A stretch of 64,000 nt of DNA from Trichosphaerium sp. ATCC 40318. Taxonomy: Eukaryota; Discosea; Flabellinia; Trichosidae. Numbering within the stretch: position 1 is the stretch's first letter; every line of letters starts with the position of its first letter. Both the position numbers and the translations under genes were made by a program. Shown in pieces: positions 11,861-23,153 of this stretch. The notes under the pieces are model-generated. The model was not told the origin of the DNA. It saw only the letters and a list, made by a program, of their open reading frames with translations, and ran no database searches. The stretch covers positions 248,001 to 312,000 of the forward strand of contig JALMLS010000309.1 in assembly GCA_038496445.1 (NCBI GenBank), written 5' to 3'.

Positions 11861-13235
11861 CTAGCGAGGCGTAGACACTACTGATAGAGCGAATAGCTTT
11901 GGCCATAGCTTTCCTGTCACATATACTGTGTTTGATGCTTTATCATAAGCAATACCGTTCAACACATCTGAAATCGCTCAGCTCATTAGTTACACAATAG
12001 AAAAACTACTTGATGGGCGTTTATGACGCACCTCCAGGCTGCTTCAAGGCTTCAAGGTTGAGCACACCAACTACTTTTCCTGACTCTGGGTTGATGATGA
12101 CGATATTGTCTTGTTGCCACACGTTAGCAAACACATAACCATCTATAGAAATAGTTTGTCAGAAGCAAATAAACTAGTTTGGCATGAATCACAATCACAG
12201 CAAAGGAAATTTGGCGAGTTTGCATCCAGGACAAACTGTACGTTAATGTTCACGAACCTATCCATTCAATTTCGTTCAAATATGTTACAGGCTTGTTGTT
12301 AAGAGTGACGTGGACGCCTTTGGAAACACGTGGTGAACACAAAATATAAAAAAAATCTGGAAATATGTGTGATCGTACGTTTTGTTTCCACTAGCGTCAC
12401 AGGGTCCCAAAAGTATAAAAAGGCCTCACCAGACGTAACTATGAGTTCCTTTCCGTTATGTGTGATACCCCAACCCTGAAATCCACGTTACGATTGAAAT
12501 AGGTAATAGCAGTACCTCGTGAGCGTAGGAGAAGGATTTTATGCGTGTAAGAGTATTCTTGTCATACACAAATCCCTTACGGTTTCGCCACGTCAGTTGA
12601 ATAATCCTAAGAACGGTATAAGAATGTTTTCTCTCATTGTTGATCAGAAACGAAATTTCAACAGTATCCTAAAAATAAGCTGTCTGATAATGACAGAATT
12701 GGTTCAACTTTTCAAACTTCATTTTTTTTTTTTCAGCTTTACAACCACAACTGGATGATTGTAATTCATACCTGTCACCCCAAATGACCATCCCTTCGCC
12801 GAAGTATGGTTCTTCCAAGGGTACTTCTCTGATTACTGCCCCTGAAGTTATTTCAACTTCGCGTATTACTGATTGTCCTACAAGCCCAGTGCTCTCCCAC
12901 ATCCTTCCTTTGTAGATTAGCATTGGTTGATCGCTCTTGTTAGTGTATCAATACCTTCTTCCATTAAAAGTCCCTGTGTGAAAGCGCTAGTGTCGTGTGG
13001 ATACTCGTGAAGTACCGTATATTCCAAATGACGTTGTACATCGCTCACTGGAACCTTTTCTGTACTACCTTGCGTTACTACATGTCAAAACCGTTGAAAT
13101 GTACCTTGACACATCAAAAACGAGCGTTAAACACAGATAAACGCCAAAAACGGTAACACCCAAGCATAATAGCTTCAAAACAGGGTGGATTGTTTTTGTT
13201 GGTTTTCTATCGAGTTGACGGCGCTTACGCGGCAT
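11861..13235 (-). CDS. Glutaminyl-peptide cyclotransferase, plant/bacterial beta-propeller type, membrane anchored
   Basis: The start at 13235 gives [11 protein letters not shown] followed by one hydrophobic segment ([19 protein letters not shown]), a type II signal anchor that places the enzyme in the secretory pathway. The catalytic domain has the family signatures [65 protein letters not shown] and [18 protein letters not shown]. The last exon ends [12 protein letters not shown]. The enzyme converts N-terminal Gln to pyroglutamate on secreted proteins. This fold (glutamine cyclotransferase family) differs from the animal zinc QC. An upstream in-frame Met at 13298 is possible but less likely. 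Several introns of 50-80 nt. Confidence 0.85.
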
Positions 13236-13468
13236 GCTTATGGCTCTAATGGTACTATCAATGCTTGTGAAGATAATTTCAGTTGAAGTCAACAACAACA
13301 GCCTTATACACTGACGTCCTCAATCTCAAGAACAAAACAGCATTGGTCGATACGCTCTATTGTACAAATTACACAGCCTAAGTGTTGATGTAAAAATTGT
13401 CCTCAAAGCTGTGCGAACAAGACCAGCAGTATTTTCCGCTGGAATCAGAAAAAAAGGGATGTGTTTGT

Positions 13469-15699
13469 TTAATGTCTTCCAAGTGAGTTGACCCAAGACA
13501 CCAAGTCCGTATCGTCATATTTGATATTGTAGCGCTTCTCTATCTCAGCCTTGAACTTGTTGAACATGTTGTGCATGGTTGTTGGCTATTCATTTTAGGG
13601 GATGATTGTTGGTAAAGCGAATTCAAGGCGTACTTTAAACTCCTTTTTCCATGACTTTGGTTGCCCAATGTCAATCAAAAATTGGTCTGGAAGGACGTTT
13701 AACGTGTATCCAGCAGCCATGACTTCAAATAACTGTTGGGCTATTGTAGTTGTATTAGTTATCTTTTAGTGCTGACACTGTTTGAGCGTACCTTTATTAA
13801 TGCCAAAGTTGTAAAACCGCTCATCATAGCGAGGTGGAAAATGTTTACCCAATCTTGTAATGTAATACTAGTGTACACCCAATTATTTAAACAACAAATT
13901 AATACTACTTTCTTGTCACTAACCGGTTCAAAGTAGAGCTTGTATGGTATGTGATATGCTTCTTCAACACGGTACCACCTGGGATAATTGGTTGGCTTGT
14001 ACGCCTATTTAAAAAAAATAAGAATAAAATGAGAACCAATATTGGAGTATTACTTTGGCGTATTTCTGAATATGCATTGGCTGGACTATACTCTTCCGAG
14101 CCATTTGACGTAGTGTAGATTTGTTTGTTGGAAAGTCCTGGCCTTCTTGCTTGGTGATGGGTACCTTGGCAGTAAACTCGAAAGCAGGTACAATAAATAC
14201 GTTTTTAATTAATGACTCTTTCGAAACATCCGTAGCCGCATCAAGCTCTAAAACCCGGGTTAAATTCTGTGGTTGCATGTGATGTGTACCTTTTGCTTTT
14301 AATGCCTTGGACACAGAAGCCATGTACTGTGCGCTTGTACCTGATGGTCTAGCATCAGCATCCACTATGAACGTCCACCGATATGCACAATACTCCATTG
14401 CCACATTTCTAAGAAACAGCTGTGAGAGCAACGCTCAGCAGTAGATAGTGCTGACTGCTTTAATATGTTTTTACCTTAGAAAGTTGATTGGATACTTGTC
14501 TCTATTCGTTGGATCGTTCAAGACAATGTGTATATCAAGGTATTTAGTGACTAGAGCATCTTTGTCGTACTATACCACATCGATAAGTTGTATTGCAAAA
14601 ACCGCTTTAACGTACGAGCTCTGATAGCTTTTGCAATGTGGAACCTGCCTCCGCTTGGTTCTTTAGAAATAATGCAGCCGATATATGTCCTTGCCACCTA
14701 TGAAGGGTATCCACAAGGCGAGATATTCGATTGATTGTGAGTTGTGTTGATATGGCCAATCCGTTTCCTGTGAAAGGCGTTGGAAACTCTGTTGTTGGTT
14801 GTTTTGGTAACGCTTGTGAAGTCTCAGAAGTGAAAACAAATGGGCATAATTTAACGTGAGCGTTTATCTGTAACGCTGCATCCCAACAATCTATTTCTAG
14901 GCCTGCTAATTGTATTGTCTTGAGTTCGCCAGATAGCTTGTGATGTGAAGGATTGGGGAGGGCGACGCGCAATTCTTCTTCCGCTAGAAGATCATCGTGT
15001 GATACTGTTTTATCAGCGCTGCCTTGCACTGTACCAGGCGTTGGTGAAAGAGTTGTGTGCACAACTTCTGTCTTTGGCGGCTCTTTTTTCTGAATTTCTA
15101 CTTGGCTACGTGGATTCTTGGTAGGTAGTGATTCTAGGTGTAAGGTAAATTATAACCAACGTATTGAATACGCTACACGCAGTGCTACTTGTCGTACTTG
15201 GCGTTGTTGATGTACTCCATTGTTTGTGCTGTTTAACAATTTTTTCAATATCCACAGGCGGCTCTTCATCCTCATCTACATCGTCTCCAATTTTTGAATT
15301 ACTGTTTTTATTCAATCGCACGGAGTTTTTGAGATAATGTTGCGGTTTACCGGTCTTAGCATCAAACAGCTCCTTTCTGCTCATTTAGTTCGTTGGATTG
15401 GTAACTGGATTAAAATAAAGCGATATACATTTGTACCTAACAGCAAAGCGTGCCTTTTGTACTGTGTAGTGCGCACTGTGTTGGTGATGTCCCTGACGCA
15501 CAGCTGAGGCGAGATTATCTGTGTTTGTAAAAGATGAGTACTTTTTGACAATACACTCAAATCACGTGCTGCGTTTAATTCACGTACGCCTAGTAACCCC
15601 TTCCTCTGGTTGACCTAGCCATAAGATATGTAACCAACACGTCACCGTCACAGAAACCAAAAATAATGCAATGCGTTGTGAATTACACCGTAGAAACAT
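13469..15699 (-). CDS. LARGE-like glycosyltransferase (GT49), type II Golgi membrane protein
   Basis: Exon 1 (15699 to about 15590) encodes a short cytosolic head MFLRCNSQR, a hydrophobic anchor (IALFLVSVTVTCWLHILWLG) and then QPEEGVTR. Intron frames join this to AVRQGHHQHSAHYTVQKARF and RKELFDAKTGK; the second join uses an intron with an AACTAAAT branch. The catalytic part shows YRWTFIVDADARPSG (D-x-D type), VFIVPAFEFTAKVPITK, NYPRWYRVEEAYHIPY, RYDERFYNFGINK and a C-terminal GYTLNVLPDQFLIDIGQPKS, all typical of GT49. The protein ends SWVNSLGRH. Family members extend beta-1,3-GlcNAc or xylose/glucuronate chains in the Golgi. The start codon region overlaps the start of the divergent hydrolase gene by 34 bp. 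Confidence 0.82.
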
Positions 15700-17801
15700 G
15701 CTCGAAACGAGGTTTCACGATTTTACTCTTAAAAGCCAATGGATCTGTATTGACCGCTCCAGGCTCACAGCAGTATATTTACGCGTCGCCTGGACGTGTA
15801 TCTCTGTGTAGCTACGTGTTATCAGAAAAAGGGTAAGTGCAAAAATGTGGACGTGATGGCAATTCTCGCTTAACCAATCTGCAAAACATACGTTTACACT
15901 TTACACAACCAATGACATCACTTAGCGATGGTTGGACGCTGCTGAACGCTTCGCCATCGCAACCTGATGACACCCAACAAGTTACAAGCCCTAGGACAGC
16001 ACAGGTTTGCTATTCGATATTATTTGTCGTTTTTAACGCCTTTCGCTAAAGTATAAAAACCTTCTTGCAAGAATACGTCGAAAGCTTGAACGAAGGCGTC
16101 TGAAGGAAGTCCCAGAAGACCCGTTAACTCACCCCGATCTACAATGGGCAAATACAAAAGATGCACCATTCACGGTTTTCTTTCAAGGTACGAACAAAAT
16201 ACGCTACAATTCGGACTATCACAGGTGTTGCAAAGCCAACAAGCAGGTTTTCGAACCTTCCTAAAAACTCACGACTGTTTCACGTTCTACTGAACCGTGT
16301 TCATTGACCAATGTAGGCATATTTTGCTCTCAGACGCAACTTGCAAAGTACACAGGCAGCAGAGGATTTGAAAGCACTGCTGGAGATAAAGTTGTATGCG
16401 CAGCAGGTATAGACACTGTATATAACGTACGTATACGTGTTTTTGGCCATAAAGCAATTTCAGTTGACACGCCGTGCAATCTAACTATACTACAGCCATT
16501 TGTGGGGAAAGAAATAGATGAAATTAGGCTCAAGTACGTTAAAGCAACAGGTTCAGCGTGAATTCCATTTTTCACGTATTTATTTTTCAAAACGTGATGT
16601 TGGCCTATTTTCGTTTCGATTACGCGACTTATGGTACCTCGCAGACGTGTCAACAGTTCTGGCCATATTATGGAAAAGTTTCAGGATTTTCATCCGGTTA
16701 TGCACATATTTACTGGCTGGAAGTACAACGACAGGTTTGGTATGTCTTCGGTTGTGTTTGTCCTTGGTTTTTTACGAATATTTTTTTCAATGTGTACTCT
16801 TAGCTGTTGTGAACTGCGATGTCAACCAGCTGGTTATTCTACCGTGTCTAACGCGCGCTTAGGTATACACATTGAAGCAAAGGCAGAACAAGATGAAACG
16901 GTCAGGGCACACAGCGTAAGATTTCGCAGGTCTAGCTTTGGCCAAGAAATAGACATCAAAAACCACAAGGAAAAGTATGACACGCTGGTACGTAAAAAAC
17001 GGAGAATCTTGATCAATAACAAAAACTTTCTGTTACCCTTTTTTTTAGCCCTCTTCTCACTTTTTGGGCTTAGGTTTCAGAAAAAGGAAGTGATAATCCT
17101 ATAGTGCTTTATGGTGTATCACGAGGAGCGGCAACGAGTTGGTACTGGCTCTTTTTTTTACCGCTTTGAGTTTGTGTTGTGACCTCATTTTGACAAGTAT
17201 TGTAGGAACGCTTTATGCACGTACAAGTATCCAAATGTAAAGATGCTAGTCGTAGAAGGTATATTCTTTTCGATAACAGATATTTTGGAACGACGGTTTC
17301 CTTACGGCCACAAGCCACTCGGTAAAGTGATGGAGATGGCTTTTCCAAATTTTAAAATCGATGGCATCTGTCCAGGTACTGCACTCGCTCCTCACTCGTT
17401 TTGACTTGACCTTACACCTTCTGTTTATAGGTTCTTGTGTGGATGACTTCCCAGAAGGCATACCTGTTGTTTTTGTGACGTCCCGCGTGGACGAGGTTGT
17501 ACCTAATGGTTCAACAAAGAAACTTGCCTTTGAATTGGCACGGCGCGAGCGCAATCAAGTCTATGTCATTGAACTCTTGTCGTCATGGCATCCACATTAT
17601 CCACTACAACATACCAAGGATCGAGAAATTTACACGTATGGACTTCACGCTATTTACAAAACACATGGATTGCCTTACATCGAGGAATTCGCACAACTCG
17701 GCGTAGATATACTAAAGCGAGCACGGTTGCCATTCATACCTCCGTTTAAAATGGCAGTAGAGTCTGGTAGTCCCAGCATTGCTGAGCCAAACAAATTGTA
17801 A
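15666..17801 (+). CDS. Alpha/beta hydrolase-fold protein
   Basis: Many small exons. The nucleophile elbow is PIVLYGVSRGAATSW (G-x-S-x-G, about 17095), followed by a strand region near 17235 (KMLVVEG). The C-terminal exon (17440-17801) has the acid-strand motif GIPVVFVTSRVDEVVPNGST and a candidate catalytic His in SSWHPHYPL. It ends SIAEPNKL. The N-terminal half contains a basic helical exon (LARIRRKLERRRLKEV) and a hydrophobic exon near 16560-16680 that may be a membrane segment. The start at 15666 (MQCVVNYTVETCSKRG) is the only in-frame Met in the first exon, and it overlaps the 5' coding end of the glycosyltransferase gene. The substrate is unknown, and peptidase, lipase and esterase are all possible. 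Confidence 0.7.
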
Positions 17802-18053
17802 AAAAACACTGTACATAACGTTATATATCTGTACATGTAACGTATTCTCATTACTTATTTTTACTTTCGATAACAATAAAACGTCCAAGGTAAAAAGCTC
17901 CGTCTGTTCACTTAACCTTACTTGCAAGTTACTGTATCGAACGTTTGCTATTTACACGTACTGAAACTACGCAATTGTATTTGCGGCCTAAGGCGTCCTC
18001 AAGAGTCAAGAGCAAATTAGGCAATCTAATTACAATCTTACATTGAGGATAAA

Positions 18054-21023
18054 ATGTATCCAAATGTCCGGCAGCGCTCTAAGTCCATTACACAAGATTT
18101 TAGAGGCGACAATAAGCACAAAAAGCATCGCCGGATAAACTCGCTAGAAAACAATGGAACGCATGGAACGCATATCAATACGCACGGTACACGTTCTAGT
18201 ATCACGTTAACATTGACACTGACATTTTACTACCAGATCCTTCTAAACCTCAAGAAAAACCACAAGCAAAGGGTGACGATCCCATAGAAAGAGTTGATTT
18301 CGAAAAAAAAGAAGATACAGTATGGTCGCACCTCCCGCCCTCTGTGTACTACCACGATAGCGCTCACCATTGTACGGAGTGAGGTAGAGGTCATTTGTAA
18401 TTTTTTTATTCTAGCACCACAGAACTATGATCGCATTGAAGCCAAATGTAGGCAACGAAGAAAAAAATGGACAGATCCGTTATTCCCTGGCGAGTTTGCT
18501 GGCTTTGGTGAAAAGATAGACTGACTTAAAAATAGGACAGCACCCACGCAACCATACAGTGTTCGATACGAACGAAAAGATAGTGTGGACACGTATTTCA
18601 GATGTAGTCGCGGCACCACACCTCTTTAGAAAGGGAGCGGATCCTGGTGATGTCATTCAGGGTAGGCTTGGTGATTGCTGGTTCTTAGGGCCTTTGAGGC
18701 AAGTCCATGGATTGTGCTCCTCAACAAGTCGTTTAATATACTATCAGTGTACTGGCAACCCGTAAAGCATTGTGGAGCGTTGTTATTCCAGATTGGCAGA
18801 AGCAAGATTGGTCGTACAAGAAAGATGAGGATAATTTTCATCCAGGCATCTTTCGGTTTAAGTTCTGGAAATTCGGCAAGTGGATAGAGGTTTGTGTTGA
18901 TGATAAGCTACCCACACGCAATGGCAGCTTGGTGTATGTCACCACCAACAAAAGAACGTTAATTGACGCTACTTTGTTAGATACGCACAGTGTCAGAGCA
19001 ACGAATGGTGGTGCCCATTAATGGAAAAGGTAAACTTTAACATAATTATGTAAAGCTCAAAATCTTCCCAAAAATCAGGCTTATGCCAAGTTACACGGTT
19101 CATACGATGCCTTGGATGGAGGAAATACATCAGACGCCATGGTGGATATAATCGCAGGTGCGGTGGCAAGGTGACATGTGCATATTGACTTATTCAAAAC
19201 AAGGTGTTACTGAATCCATTAGTCTCACTGACAGGCTCCTTGATGATGCCAAAAGAATGAAAAAATTGTGGAGCGAGCTTTTAGAAGCTAAAGAACGGCA
19301 TCACTTAGTGGCATGCTCGGTGCAGCTGAGCAACCAAGATGAGGAGGTTACTTTACCAAAAACCTAAATAGTTTGTTGAAATGACACTCTGGTAGGTGGC
19401 CATTGAAGCCACTGATAAGGGTCTCATAAAAGCACATGCATACAGTGTTGTGAATATCAAGAAGGTTAAGGTTTCTACATTCTCGTACGAATAGTGGTGG
19501 TTGTTTGGTTGCCACGGCATAGTCTCAAATAACGCCGTCTTCTAGGCAAAAAAAGTTTAAGCTGTTGCAAGTACGAAATCCATGGGGAGATCATGAGTGG
19601 AATGGCGCTTGGGGCGATAATTCGCCAGAATGGAAACAAATATCGAAGCATGAACGCAGAAAGCTTGGACTTACATTTGAGGAAGGTCAGTAGCACACCC
19701 AAATCCGGTTTTACAAATTTGTGTTGCATTACGCTTCAAGCTAATTTGGTTTTTTCAAGACGGTATGTTTTGGATCTCGTTTGAGGACTTTGTAAAATAT
19801 TACACGCACTGCAAGATATGCAGACATCTCAATACTAGTTTTTTCACTTTCGAGCCGTTATGGCACAAGAACAAGGCGACAGGCGAATGGACAGCGGTAC
19901 TTGGTTCTTGTCTAGTGTAACAGTAGTCACTATCGTTTTAGGAAAATGCAGGAGGCAGCGCAAACCATGCCAGTTTCTTGAGCAACCCTCAGTACAGTAT
20001 CGAGTTTTCTAAAAAGACAGATGTGCGTTAACACTCTCAAACTTAATGTAGTCATCTTCCAATTAATTATTGTGTGGTTAGATTGTAGTGGGTTTGATGC
20101 AACCTGATGGTCGATTGTGTCATAAGGCACACCTCACCATCGGTTTTGTCATTGTGCACGTTGAGACGAACAGAAAAATCCGATTACACAACCTCAATAG
20201 TGTTGCTGTACGGAGTAAAACAACGTATAGAAACGCCAGGGAGGTGATGCATCGCGTCGATGACATCCGTCCCGGTAAATACTACATCATACCCACCACG
20301 TTTGATCCATCACACCACTGTAAGTAACCGCCATCGAAAGTAGGAAAAATAACTTAATTTCTACTGGTAGCCAAGTTTTTACTTCGGGTGTGGACCAGAT
20401 GTCGCGCTTCATTTCATCATATTCAAGAGGATGCTGTGTCTAAGCGCTGGTACGATTAGTTTTCACGTTTGTCCAGGTTAACTAATGCCCTCACTAGGTT
20501 TAGTAAGATGCCAAAACTCGCCATCAGAGTGTGGGTAGAGGAGTTGAGCGGTATCAAATCTCCATTGAAAATACGAAAGCCAAGCTATCACGTGACGATT
20601 GACGTTGATGGTAATTGAACACGTTTTAGAAATTTGTATAACCGACAACCGCATTAGGACATCATAAGCGGACGTACAGTAGCTCAAAGAGTGCCATTGA
20701 CGAGGGGTATCTGTTCTTTCTCAAACATCCTGAAAAGGCTGTCATTAAACTAGACGTCTGGGATGGTCACACCCTTAGAAGCAATGATTACTTAGGATCG
20801 TTGCTTATTCCAGTAACGGACTTTTTATCTTACAAGGTATGTATGCTAGACTATAGTATTATTACAGTACTTTATTCGTTTTTTTAACATGAGGTCGGTT
20901 TAGGCAAATGTTCAATACACAGGAACATACAACCTTCGTAGCCTGCACAAAGCACAGAGCAATCGCGTAGGTGGCACATGCAAGTTGCGATTCTCGTACA
21001 CGCGTGATTTAAAAACAGCTTAA
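18054..21023 (+). CDS. Calpain-type cysteine protease with C2-like and C2 domains
   Basis: Starts MYPNVRQRSKSITQ. The catalytic triad is intact: Cys in GRLGDCWFLGP (about 18670), His in GLIKAHAYSVVN (about 19420) and Asn in VRNPWGDHEWNGAW (about 19580). Supporting blocks are FGKWIEVCVDDKLPTRNG, AYAKLHGSYDALDGGN and DGMFWISFEDFVKYY. The next region (19930-20330) resembles calpain domain III, and the terminal exons (20690-21020: KLDVWDGHTLRSNDYLG) look like a C2 domain. This order (CysPc, domain III, C2) is that of CAPN5/TRA-3-type calpains without penta-EF hands. The enzyme should be a cytosolic, calcium-regulated endopeptidase. The stop codon overlaps the stop of the convergent gene within the palindrome TTAA. 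Confidence 0.88.
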
Positions 21024-23004
21024 ATGACGTTCAAATCTTTGCCAACTTGAATAAACGCGTCTACCGCCTTATCCACCTCAGCCAACGAATGTGCTGCAGA
21101 TAGTTGCACACGTATACGCGCCTCTCCTTTAGGCACAACTAAGCAAATTATTAGAGAGGCTTGATAAAGTGTGCTCATGTAGTAAAGTTGTGCTATGTAA
21201 ATACAGATGTAGTAAAAATAAATACACATAGGATACCTGGGTATGAAAATCCTATGACGTAAATGTTCTTTTTGAGCATCTCGTCCGCGAACTTGGTAGC
21301 CAATCCAGCATCACCTATACAAGAAAATACCCTGTAAGTACACAAAGGCGTACAAGAAGGAGGGCTATTACTTACCAAGCATAACTGGTGCAATTGGGTG
21401 ACTATCTCCCTTGAGTGTGAAACCTGCTTCTGTCATTCTTGACCTACAAAAATGGAGTTAATTGGATGCCTGCACATGCAAAGAGCCAAAGTTCTAGTGT
21501 TTTACCTGAATCGTTCAGTATTTTCTCTTAGTCTGTCAAGAAGCTCGGTGGACGACTGCAACATCCGGAACACTTCTGTGGCAGCACCTACGAGTGCTGG
21601 GGCGACTGAGTTTGAGAACAAGTACGGTCGAGATTTCTGTCTCAGCAAATCGACAGCCTCAGCCACACCAGTTGTGTAGCCACCTGTAGCGCCTCCTAAA
21701 GCCTTTCCAAGGGTAGAGTTGACCAAGTGCACTTCTTTTTCTACGTCGAACATCTCTGGTGTGCCTGTAAAGTAGTAGATTTGGTCAATTTCAACTCAAG
21801 CGATTACTCAATGTAAAATACACTCCTACTTACCTCTACCAGTTTTACCAACAAATCCGGTGCAATGGCACTCGTCTAGTATGTTGTTAGACAATCGGTG
21901 AGTTATGTTTTGTGGGTGGATGCCGTACCGACCATCACCATCGCATCATATTTTTGCGACAGTCGAACAATTTCGTCCAACTTGGCGTATTCACCGTCCA
22001 TAGAGAACACGCCATCGGTCACGATGAGCACTAATCGCGCCTTGTCTCTAGCTTCTTTGAGTTTCTCCTCTAGTATTTGCATATCGCTGTGTTTGTAAAT
22101 GTATCTCTGCGTCTTGGCTAGCCTAATGCCATCTAACAATAGATATGTCAAGAACGATACAAAGAGAATAAATGGCGCCTTACCAATAATTGAGGCGTGG
22201 TTCAGGGCATCGCTCACAATCGCGTCTTCTTTGGTGAGCAACGCTTCAAATATACCAGCTAGAGAGAGGACACAAGTTAGGGCACAAAAACGAATGGTAC
22301 AGAACTATGAACCAGCTAGCTATCAACGAACAAACAGTTTTGTTGTACATACCATTTGCATCGAAACAAGACGGGTAAAGGCTGCATTTAGTGTGAGTGT
22401 AGGTTCATGTGCAAGTGGGAGATAGGAGTGATCGCGTACATTGTGTCTTCGGTGCGATGAAACGAACTGATTTCGGACTCCAGCTCTTTGTGTATATCCT
22501 GTGTACCTATGCGCCTTGTCAACAGAGAGATGCTGGATTCAAGACGGTTACCACAAATAAATCTGACAGATGACAATCCTAATCCATGAGAATCTAACGT
22601 CGTTTTCGCCACATCGACGAGTTTTTGGTTGTTACTTAGGCCAAGGTAGTTGTTGGCGCAAAAATTTAACACTTCACCTAAAATCCGCGTAAAACAGTGT
22701 TCATTGCCACAAGTATGATGGTTTAGCGTATAATTGTAGTTTAAGAAGGGTTATGAAGCAAATAGTATTCTTATGTCACATCATAAATTGTACGCGTACT
22801 TTGTGTGCTAGTAACGCCAATAGAGCTTTTTTGTGGTGTTGTAATTATTCTCTCTTCTTTGTAAGTGTTGGCCTTCTTTATTTCTGCTATTTGATTCCCC
22901 CAAGCCTCTTTACCGCTCATATTGCTCGATTTCGAGGCATGGTACGTTCTAATATTGAGTGGCTTACAAGTTCGAGCTCTGACAGCAGTCCTATATGCAA
23001 ACAT
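21020..23004 (-). CDS. KBL/GCAT: Glycine C-acetyltransferase (2-amino-3-ketobutyrate CoA ligase), mitochondrial
   Basis: PLP-dependent alpha-oxoamine synthase that with CoA cleaves 2-amino-3-ketobutyrate to glycine and acetyl-CoA in threonine breakdown. The start at 23004 gives [20 protein letters not shown], an Arg-rich acid-free leader typical of mitochondrial import. Family blocks in order are [74 protein letters not shown] and the PLP lysine motif [15 protein letters not shown]. The C-terminal exon ends [19 protein letters not shown]. Length agrees with the family (about 400 plus leader). Seven or more short introns. The ankyrin gene lies 150 bp upstream on the same strand. Confidence 0.93.
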
Positions 23005-23153
23005 TGCGAAGGTGATTGTAAAAAAATATTAACGGCAAGTCTGGTCTGATACGATTCAGTTAATAAAAACAGCACAAGTTGAAACGATTTCTTTTTTTTT
23101 CAGTTGGAATGCTACAAATTTACAATGGTGTTGTGCTGATGATACATGTGCTA

